Below, one piece after another: positions 58,082-64,000 of a DNA stretch of 64,000 nucleotides. Positions within the stretch are counted from its first letter, which is position 1. Each line of letters opens with the position of its first letter. Source of the stretch: Tepidimonas sediminis (lineage in GTDB: Bacteria > Pseudomonadota > Gammaproteobacteria > Burkholderiales > Burkholderiaceae_C); the NCBI RefSeq assembly GCF_007556605.1, contig NZ_VJND01000012.1, forward strand, positions 22,373-86,372. The letters are read 5' to 3'. The position numbers and the translations under genes were made by a program. The notes below the pieces were generated by a model, which had not been told where the DNA came from, made no database searches, and saw only the letters and a program-made list of their open reading frames with translations.

Positions 58082-58462
58082 ATGAGTGCCGTCGCCGAAA
58101 CCTCCGCGGCCGAGACCGTCGCCGCGATGCCCGACCCGCTGGTGTTCACCGACGCCGCCGCAGCCAAGGTGGCCGAGTTGATCGCCGAGGAGGGCAATCC
58201 CGATCTCAAGTTGCGCGTGTTCGTGCAGGGTGGCGGCTGCTCGGGCTTCCAGTACGGCTTCACGTTCGACGAGACCGTCAACGAGGACGACACGCAGATG
58301 GTCAAGAACGGCGTGACGCTGCTGATCGACGCGATGAGCCTGCAGTACCTGGTCGGCGCCGAGATCGACTACAAGGAAGACCTGCAGGGGGCGCAGTTCG
58401 TCATCCGCAACCCGAACGCGGTGACGACCTGCGGCTGCGGCTCCAGCTTCAGCGTCGGCTGA
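58082..58462 (+). CDS. erpA: Iron-sulfur cluster insertion protein ErpA
   Basis: This A-type carrier delivers Fe-S clusters to target enzymes. The 126-residue protein has [11 protein letters not shown] and the C-terminal CGCGSSF, the three conserved cysteines. A GAGGAG site precedes the ATG. The unusually Ala/Thr-rich first 20 residues look like a flexible extension. The position after rpsI is common in Burkholderiales. Confidence 0.95.
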   Translation: MSAVAETSAAETVAAMPDPLVFTDAAAAKVAELIAEEGNPDLKLRVFVQGGGCSGFQYGFTFDETVNEDDTQMVKNGVTLLIDAMSLQYLVGAEIDYKEDLQGAQFVIRNPNAVTTCGCGSSFSVG

Positions 58463-58524
58463 CGCCGGCCCTGCCTCCGGCGCGCGCCGCGGCGGCCGAC
58501 GCGGCGCTGTCCCGGAGGCGCCGG

Positions 58525-59670
58525 TCAGGCGGGGTAGAGCGCCCCCAGCACCCGCGGCCCCGCCGCTGCGGTGACCTCCGGCACGTTGCCGGGACGGCCA
58601 CGCAGATGCTGCGCGGCCAGCCACGCGAACGCGGCCGCCTCCACCTGCTCGGCCGGCCAGCCGCGCAGGTCGGTCGGCTCCACCGGCACCGGCCACAGCC
58701 GCTCGCTCAGGCCATTCATCAGCTGGCGGTTGCGCGCGCCGCCGCCGCACACCAGCACGCGCTGCAGGCTGCCTGCGCCGGCCTCGCCCCAGTCGCCCTC
58801 CATCAGCGCGCGCGCGATCGTCTCCACCGTGAACGCCGCCAGCGTCGCCTGCACGTCCACCGGTGCCGGCGCCGCCGGGTGCCCGGCCAGCACCTCGTCC
58901 AGCCAGCCGAGGTGGTAACGGTCGCGTCCGGTGCTGCGCGCCCCGCGCTCCCGCAGCCACGGGTCGGCCAGCAGCGCGCGCAGCAGCGCCTCGTCCACCG
59001 TGCCCTGCCGGCCCCAGGCGCCGCCGGCGTCGAACGGCTGGCCGGTGTGGCGCTGGCACCAGCCGTCCAGCAGCACGTTGCCGGGGCCGGTGTCGAAGCC
59101 ACGCACCTGGCCGTCGGCGCGCAGCAGCGTGGCGTTGGCGATGCCGCCGAGGTTGACCACCGCCACCGCCTGACCCGGCACGCCGAAGGCGGCGCGATGG
59201 AAGGCGGGCACCAGCGGCGCGCCCTGGCCGCCGGCGGCGACGTCGCGGCTGCGCAGGTCGGCCACCACGGCGATGCCGGTGCGCTCCGCCAGTCGCGCCG
59301 CATCGAGCAGCTGCACGGTGTAGGGGACGTCGCCGTCGTGCAGCGCGGGGTGGCCCGGCGGGCAGTGACGCACCGTCTGGCCGTGCGCGCCGAGGGCGGC
59401 GACCTCGTGCGCGGCCACGCCGGCGGCGCGCAGCAGGTCGGCCACCACCTCGGCATAGACGTCGGCCAGCGCTGCCGCCGCCTGACGGCTGCGGTGCAGC
59501 TCGTCGGGGCCGGGGGCCTGCAGCGCCAGCAGCGCGGCCCGCAGCGCCGGGGGCAGCGGCCGGTGCGCGTGCGCCCGCACGCAGCCGGCGTCGCCTTCGT
59601 CGTCGAACGCCGCGAGCACCCCGTCGACGCCGTCGAGCGACGTGCCCGACATCAGGCCGATGCACAGCAT
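58525..59670 (-). CDS. anmK: Anhydro-N-acetylmuramic acid kinase
   Basis: AnmK phosphorylates and opens 1,6-anhydroMurNAc released during wall turnover. The 381-residue protein contains IGLMSGTSLDGVD, HGQTVRHCPP, VVADLRSRDVAAGGQGAPLVPAFH, VNLGGIAN, FDTGPGN and VLVCGGGARN, all AnmK signatures. It follows the M23 peptidase gene after 19 nt and is probably co-transcribed, pairing wall hydrolysis with sugar recycling. Confidence 0.97.
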   Translation of the reverse strand: MLCIGLMSGTSLDGVDGVLAAFDDEGDAGCVRAHAHRPLPPALRAALLALQAPGPDELHRSRQAAAALADVYAEVVADLLRAAGVAAHEVAALGAHGQTVRHCPPGHPALHDGDVPYTVQLLDAARLAERTGIAVVADLRSRDVAAGGQGAPLVPAFHRAAFGVPGQAVAVVNLGGIANATLLRADGQVRGFDTGPGNVLLDGWCQRHTGQPFDAGGAWGRQGTVDEALLRALLADPWLRERGARSTGRDRYHLGWLDEVLAGHPAAPAPVDVQATLAAFTVETIARALMEGDWGEAGAGSLQRVLVCGGGARNRQLMNGLSERLWPVPVEPTDLRGWPAEQVEAAAFAWLAAQHLRGRPGNVPEVTAAAGPRVLGALYPA

Positions 59671-59689
59671 GCGCGTGGCGACGCCGGGG

Positions 59690-61018
59690 TCACTGTGCGC
59701 TGGCCTGCACGACCCAGCGCGCGGCCTCCAGCTTGCCCTGCATGGTGGCGGTGAGCTGCGTGAACGCCGGCCGCCAGCGCGCCTCCAGCGGCTCGCCGCC
59801 CGGGTTGTCGCGCGCGATGGTCAACGGATCACGGTGCTGGCCGCCGACGAGGTACTCGAAGTGCAGGTGGGGGCCGGTGGCGGTGCCGGTGGCGCCCACC
59901 GCGCCCACCGTCTGGCCCTGCTCGACGCGCTGGCCCTTGCGAACGTCGATGCGGCTGAGGTGGGCGTAGAGGGTCTTGCGCTGGTTCTTGTGCTGCAGGA
60001 TGACGACGTTGCCGTAGCCGCGCTGCCAGCCGGCGAACTCCACCACCGCGTCGGCGACGCTGCGCACCGGCGTGCCGGTGGGGGCGGAGTAGTCCACGCC
60101 CAGGTGCGCGCGGCGGTCGCCGTAGACCGGATGGAAGCGCATGCCGTAGCCGGAGCTGACGCGCGTGAACGCCAGCGGCGAGGCGAGGAACGCGCGCGCC
60201 AGGCTCTCGCCGCGGAAGTCGTAGTAGGCGCCGCGGCCGCCTCCGGGCGGCTCGAACCACACCAGTCCGTGCTCGCGTCCGGCGTTGACGAAGCGCGCCG
60301 CCAGCAGCCGGCCGTAGCGCAGCACCTCACCGTCGGCCTCCAGCGCCTCGTAGACGACCTCGAAACGGTCGCCGGCGCGCAGGTCGCGGCGGAAGTCGAT
60401 CTCGCCGGCCAGCAGGTCCGCGAGTTGCGAGGCAACCCCGTCGGGCAGGCCGGCGGCGTCGGTGGCGGCGAACAGCGAGCTGCGGATGACGCCGCTGGCC
60501 AGCCGCACGGTGACCTGCGGCGCCAGGCTTTCCTGCCGCGCGCTGAAGCGTTCGCCTCGCCGCTCCACCACCAGCTGCTCGACGCGGGTGGCGTCGGCCT
60601 TCGGCAGCCAGCGCGCGTGCAGGCGCAGCAGGCGGCCGTCGTCGTCGACCTCGACGCTGACCCGCTTGCCGGGCTGGCCGCGCCACAGTGCCGCGGCGCG
60701 CGCCTCCTGACGCAGGAAGGCTTCGGCCTCGCGGTCGCGCACGCCGAGCCGCTGCAGCAGCGCGGCCAGCGTGTCGTCGCGACGCGTGACGTCGGTGCGG
60801 TAGAGGACGAACGGCGCGCCGCCGGTCTCGGGCGCGGCCGGGGCGAGGTTCAGCGGCTCGATGACCTGCTGCTGCGGCAGGCGGTCGATGGCGGCGTCCA
60901 GCGGGCCGGTGCCGAAGGCGGTCACGCCGGTGCCCATCAGCAGCATCACCAGCGCCGCCATCGCGCTGCGGGGATGGCGCTGCAGCCAGCGGTGTGCGTG
61001 TTCGATCAAATCCTTCAT
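59690..61018 (-). CDS. M23-family peptidoglycan endopeptidase (MepM-like)
   Basis: The 442-residue protein has an N-terminal membrane helix (about 18-36). A linker and a LysM/OPA-like region carry DTLAALLQRLGV. The M23 domain shows FHPVYGDRRAHLGVDYSAPTGTPV (zinc His and Asp) and ATGPHLHFEYL (catalytic and zinc His), indicating an active zinc endopeptidase acting in the periplasm. ATG 61018 is preferred, with GGAG 11 nt upstream; the upstream in-frame codons are Arg-rich and unlikely to be coding. Confidence 0.92.
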   Translation of the reverse strand: MKDLIEHAHRWLQRHPRSAMAALVMLLMGTGVTAFGTGPLDAAIDRLPQQQVIEPLNLAPAAPETGGAPFVLYRTDVTRRDDTLAALLQRLGVRDREAEAFLRQEARAAALWRGQPGKRVSVEVDDDGRLLRLHARWLPKADATRVEQLVVERRGERFSARQESLAPQVTVRLASGVIRSSLFAATDAAGLPDGVASQLADLLAGEIDFRRDLRAGDRFEVVYEALEADGEVLRYGRLLAARFVNAGREHGLVWFEPPGGGRGAYYDFRGESLARAFLASPLAFTRVSSGYGMRFHPVYGDRRAHLGVDYSAPTGTPVRSVADAVVEFAGWQRGYGNVVILQHKNQRKTLYAHLSRIDVRKGQRVEQGQTVGAVGATGTATGPHLHFEYLVGGQHRDPLTIARDNPGGEPLEARWRPAFTQLTATMQGKLEAARWVVQASAQ

Positions 61019-61116
61019 GCGCAAGGCATCTCCAGGGCCGCGCGGCGCCCGGGCAGGGCGGCGGCGGCGCTCGGCCGGCAACCGACATGCCGACCGGGGG
61101 CGCGGGAGGCGCCGAC

Positions 61117-61122
61117 TACAAT
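61117..61122 (+). promoter_or_regulatory. tyrS -10 element
   Basis: TACAAT predicts a 5' UTR of nearly 90 nt for tyrS. A minus-strand TATACT at 61175-61180 is a candidate for the divergent M23 peptidase gene. The two promoters would be staggered so that the transcripts overlap. Confidence 0.45.
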
Positions 61123-61216
61123 CTCGGTTGCGCCGCTTCCCGGTCGGGACGGCGCATCCGGCGGCGATCCGGCAAGTATAGCCGGGGGTGTCGGCGCGTC
61201 ATCTGGGTAAACCCTC

Positions 61217-62476
61217 ATGGATATGTCCACAGTCCTGGCCGCCGATGCGGCCGCCGCCGAGGCGCTGCAGGGCGCCTCGGATGCCGTGCGCCACGCACTG
61301 GCGGTGACCCTGCGCGGCTGCGAGGAGCTGCTGCCGGTGGCCGAGTGGGTGCGCAAGCTGCGCCGCAGCGAGGCCACGGGCCAGCCCTTGCGCATCAAGC
61401 TGGGGCTGGACCCCACCGCGCCGGACATCCACCTCGGCCACACCGTGGTGCTCAACAAGCTGCGCCAGCTGCAGGATCTCGGCCACACGGTGATCTTCCT
61501 GATCGGCGACTTCACCAGCCTGATCGGCGATCCGTCGGGGCGCAACACCACCCGCCCGCCGCTGACGCCGGAGCAGATCAAGGCCAACGCCGAGACCTAC
61601 TACCAGCAGGCCAGCCTGGTGCTGGATCCGGCGCGCACCGAGATCCGCTACAACAGCGAGTGGAGCGATGCGCTGGGCGCGCGCGGCATGATCCAGCTGG
61701 CGGCGCGCTACACGGTGGCGCGCATGATGGAGCGCGAGGACTTCACCAAGCGCTTCCGCGCCGGCACGCCGATCTCGATCCACGAATTCCTCTATCCCCT
61801 GATGCAGGGCTACGACTCGGTGGCGCTGAGAAGCGATCTGGAGCTGGGCGGCACCGACCAGAAGTTCAACCTGCTGATGGGGCGCCACCTGCAGGTCGAA
61901 TACGGGCAGGAGCCGCAGTGCATCCTGACGATGCCGCTGCTGGAGGGCCTGGACGGCGTCGAGAAGATGTCCAAGTCCAAGGGCAATTACATCGGCATCA
62001 CCGAGGACGCCAACACGATGTTCGCCAAGGTGCTGTCGATCAGCGACGAGCTGATGTGGCGCTGGTACACGCTGCTGTCCTTCCGGTCCGAGGCCGAGAT
62101 CGCCGCGCTGCGCGCCCAGGTGCAGCAGGGCCGCAACCCCAAGGAGGTCAAGCTGGAGCTGGCGCGCGAGCTCACCGCGCGCTTCCATGGCGCGGCGGCG
62201 GCGGCGCGCGCGGAAGAAGACTTCCATCTGCGCGCGCGCGGCGGCGTGCCGGACGACATCCCTGAGGTACGCCTGAGCGGCGCGCCGCTGGGCATCGGCG
62301 TGCTGTTGAAGCAGGCCGGGCTGGCGCCCTCCACCAGCGAGGCCAACCGGCTGATCGACGGCGGCGGCGTGCGCGTCGACGGCGGCGTCGTGACCGACCG
62401 GGGCCTGAAGCTGGCCGCCGGCACCTACGTGGTGCAGGTCGGCAAGCGCAAGTTCGCGCGCGTCACGCTCGCCTGA
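61217..62476 (+). CDS. tyrS: Tyrosyl-tRNA synthetase
   Basis: The 419-residue class I synthetase has the HIGH-like [41 protein letters not shown] and [12 protein letters not shown], followed by a C-terminal S4 domain ([17 protein letters not shown]). The first 35 residues are Ala-rich. The start is ATG 61217, without an obvious Shine-Dalgarno; ATG 61223 is the alternative. Confidence 0.97.
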   Translation: MDMSTVLAADAAAAEALQGASDAVRHALAVTLRGCEELLPVAEWVRKLRRSEATGQPLRIKLGLDPTAPDIHLGHTVVLNKLRQLQDLGHTVIFLIGDFTSLIGDPSGRNTTRPPLTPEQIKANAETYYQQASLVLDPARTEIRYNSEWSDALGARGMIQLAARYTVARMMEREDFTKRFRAGTPISIHEFLYPLMQGYDSVALRSDLELGGTDQKFNLLMGRHLQVEYGQEPQCILTMPLLEGLDGVEKMSKSKGNYIGITEDANTMFAKVLSISDELMWRWYTLLSFRSEAEIAALRAQVQQGRNPKEVKLELARELTARFHGAAAAARAEEDFHLRARGGVPDDIPEVRLSGAPLGIGVLLKQAGLAPSTSEANRLIDGGGVRVDGGVVTDRGLKLAAGTYVVQVGKRKFARVTLA

Positions 62477-62492
62477 CGACGGAGACGGGGCC

Positions 62493-63416
62493 GTGGGGCT
62501 TTGGTCGCGCCTGACGCCGCAGCGGCTGCTGGCCGCCTCGGTGGCGGTGGCGCTGGCCACCATCCTGCTGAAGACCGCGGCGTGGTGGATCACCGGTTCG
62601 GTGGGTCTGCTGTCCGATGCCCTGGAGTCGATCGTCAACCTGGCCGGGGCCACCTTCGGCCTGTGGATGGTGACGATCGCGGCGCGCCCGGCCGACGACG
62701 ACCATCCGTACGGCCACCACAAGGCGGAGTACTTCTCCGCCGGCTTCGAGGGCATCCTGATCGTCGTGGCGGCGCTGGGCATCGGCTGGACGGCGGTGCA
62801 GCGGCTGCTGGAGCCGCGCGAGCTCGAGCAGCTCGACTGGGGTCTGCTGCTGTCGGTGCTGAGCTCGGCGCTCAACGGCGCGCTGGCCGCGGTGATGCTG
62901 CGCGCCGCGCGCGTGCACCGCTCGCAGGCGCTGGAGGGTGACGCGCGGCATCTGTTCACCGATGTCTGGACGTCGGCCGGGGTCATCGTCGGCCTGGCGC
63001 TGGTGGCGTGGACCGGCTGGTGGTGGCTCGATCCGGTGGTGGCGCTGGCGGTGGCGGCCAACATCGTGCGCGAGGGGGTGCGGCTGGTCTGGCGCGCCGG
63101 GCAGGGGCTGATGGACCAGGCGGTCGAGCCGGAGGTGCGCGCCACCATCGAGCGCGTGCTGGCCGACTTCGCGCACCGCCGCGGCGACAGCGACATCGTG
63201 CGCTTTGACCATCTGCACACGCGCAAGGCCGGGCAGCGCTGCTACGTCGACGTGCACATGCACCTGCCGCCGGACTGGAGCCTGCGCCGCGCCGCGGCGC
63301 TGCGCACCAGCGTCGAGCAGGCGCTGATGAGCGCCGTGCCCGGGCTGCGCGCCACCATCCAGCTGCTGCCGCGCGACGTCGAGGCCCACTTCGACGATCC
63401 GCGCGACCTGTGGTGA
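62493..63416 (+). CDS. Cation diffusion facilitator family transporter
   Basis: The 307-residue protein has six membrane helices. Zinc-site patterns are SDALESIVNLAG (helix 2), DHPYGHHKAEYFSAGFEG and FTDVWTSAGVIVG (helix 5). A cytoplasmic C-terminal domain has VRFDHLHTRKAGQRCYVDVHMHLPP. It probably exports Zn or Fe out of the cytoplasm. The start is GTG 62493, 16 nt after tyrS. A 112-bp segment of this gene is repeated exactly at the window end. Confidence 0.93.
   Translation: MGLWSRLTPQRLLAASVAVALATILLKTAAWWITGSVGLLSDALESIVNLAGATFGLWMVTIAARPADDDHPYGHHKAEYFSAGFEGILIVVAALGIGWTAVQRLLEPRELEQLDWGLLLSVLSSALNGALAAVMLRAARVHRSQALEGDARHLFTDVWTSAGVIVGLALVAWTGWWWLDPVVALAVAANIVREGVRLVWRAGQGLMDQAVEPEVRATIERVLADFAHRRGDSDIVRFDHLHTRKAGQRCYVDVHMHLPPDWSLRRAAALRTSVEQALMSAVPGLRATIQLLPRDVEAHFDDPRDLW
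63098..63209 (+). repeat. 112-bp direct repeat, copy 1 (inside the cation transporter gene)
   Basis: Bases 63098-63209 are identical to 63889-64000. This copy is in frame and belongs to the intact transporter gene. Confidence 0.95.
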
Positions 63417-63436
63417 GCGCCGCCGCGCCTCGCCTT

Positions 63437-63889
63437 TCAGGGGCGCGCCGCGTAGGGGTTGGCAAAGCCCAGCCGGGCCAGGATCGCGACCTCGCGCGCC
63501 TCCATCGCCTCGGCCTCGGCCTCGCCGCGTTCGTGGTCCCAGCCCTGCGCGTGCAGCGCCCCGTGCACCAGCAGGTGCGCGTAGTGCGCCTGCAGCGTCT
63601 TGCCCTGCTCGGCGGCCTCGCGCGCCACCACCGGCGCGCACAGCACCAGGTCGGCCAGCACCACCGGCTCGGCCTGGTAGTCGAAGGTCAGCACGTTGGT
63701 GGCGTAATCCTTCTGCCGCCAGGTGCGGTTGAGGCTGCGGCCTTCTTCGGCATCGACGATGCGCACGGTGAGTTCGGCCGGGCGCTGCAGCGCGTGGCGC
63801 AGCCAGCGCGCCACCGCGTGGCGCGGCAGCGCGGCGCGGTGCGCCTCCACGCCGTCGAAGCGGGCGAACTGCAGCGACAGGGCCAGCGC
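63437..63889 (-). CDS. ybeY: Endoribonuclease YbeY, 5'-truncated
   Basis: YbeY is a zinc-dependent endoRNase for 16S rRNA 3' maturation and ribosome quality control. The visible 150 residues include [27 protein letters not shown] and the zinc motif [11 protein letters not shown] (H-x3-H-x5-H). The reading frame stays open beyond 63889 only because it enters the repeated segment of the cation transporter gene; a credible native start codon is not visible. I annotate it as partial at its 5' end. It converges on the transporter gene with 20 bp between the stops. Confidence 0.88.
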   Translation of the reverse strand, partial: ALALSLQFARFDGVEAHRAALPRHAVARWLRHALQRPAELTVRIVDAEEGRSLNRTWRQKDYATNVLTFDYQAEPVVLADLVLCAPVVAREAAEQGKTLQAHYAHLLVHGALHAQGWDHERGEAEAEAMEAREVAILARLGFANPYAARP

Positions 63890-64000
63890 GGGCAGGGGCT
63901 GATGGACCAGGCGGTCGAGCCGGAGGTGCGCGCCACCATCGAGCGCGTGCTGGCCGACTTCGCGCACCGCCGCGGCGACAGCGACATCGTGCGCTTTGAC
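63889..64000 (+). repeat. 112-bp direct repeat, copy 2 (window end)
   Basis: An exact copy of 63098-63209 runs to the last base and replaces the expected 5' end of ybeY. The joint falls within an 8-nt shared string (CGGGCAGG), as seen at assembly or short-homology junctions. Confidence 0.95.

Noticed and set aside
62463..63641. A minus-strand 392-codon frame opposite the cation transporter
   Set aside because: Shadow frame; it has no recognisable domain and covers the end of ybeY in a different phase.

Overview
The window is one continuous stretch of a very GC-rich bacterial chromosome with an overwhelming G/C preference at third codon positions. Gene content and order point to a betaproteobacterium of the order Burkholderiales: a complete division and cell wall (dcw) cluster mraZ-rsmH-ftsL-ftsI-murE-murF-mraY-murD-ftsW-murG-murC-ddlB-ftsQ-ftsA-ftsZ followed by lpxC, an S-adenosylhomocysteine riboswitch before ahcY, and an ErpA-type Fe-S carrier after rplM-rpsI. 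A Comamonadaceae-like or Rubrivivax/Tepidimonas-like lineage fits best, but the genus cannot be fixed from sequence reading alone. Nearly everything is chromosomal housekeeping. I see no phage, insertion sequence, CRISPR array or rRNA operon.

Layout. 1-3.5 kb: a STAS-domain protein and the HslVU protease. 3.6-22 kb: the dcw cluster, preceded by a promoter overlapped by four 10-bp-phased AGTG repeats (the MraZ operator). Most of its genes overlap by ATGA or GTGA. 22-32.9 kb (mostly minus strand): ruvC, mtgA, a TonB-like protein, an RNB-domain ribonuclease, a queuosine-precursor transporter behind a probable preQ1-I riboswitch, an exported flavocytochrome-c-type FAD protein, two exported proteins of unclear role, and a tight yqiA-parD-parE-radA run. 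33-37 kb: rodA, tldD, and aroG (DAHP synthase) behind an aromatic-residue-rich leader peptide and attenuator. 37.4-40 kb: mpl, a divergent unknown gene and a thioredoxin-like lipid- or membrane-anchored protein. 40-45 kb: a cyclic-di-GMP cluster (PAS-GGDEF-EAL, HD-GYP and a divergent degenerate HD-GYP). 45.1-49 kb: a cyanate/nitrate-type ABC transporter plus cyanase behind a sigma-54 promoter and an NtrC-type site. 49.1-55.8 kb: tRNA-Pro(CGG), ispB, then a methyl-cycle group (SAH riboswitch-ahcY-tlyA-metF-[MNT/HEPN pair]-metY). 55.9-64 kb: rlmJ, rplM-rpsI, erpA, anmK, an M23 peptidase, tyrS, a cation-diffusion transporter and a 5'-truncated ybeY. The window ends in a 112-bp exact copy of part of the cation transporter gene, which looks like an assembly artefact.

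How the parts work together. About a third of the window builds or recycles peptidoglycan: dcw genes make lipid II and the divisome, rodA and mtgA polymerise glycan, and mpl and anmK recycle turnover products. A second theme is one-carbon and sulfur metabolism around SAM/SAH. A third is nitrogen scavenging through cyanate under apparent NtrC/RpoN control.

The most notable observations are: the aroG attenuator, with a leader peptide containing FYFGYFWF and a perfect antiterminator complement; a 210-bp patch inside rsmH with clearly different codon usage and tandem hairpins; the repeated placement of -10 hexamers 6-8 nt before start codons, implying widespread leaderless transcripts; the sigma-54/NtrC control region of the cyanate operon; and the probable preQ1 riboswitch, whose P2 helix would mask the ribosome binding site.
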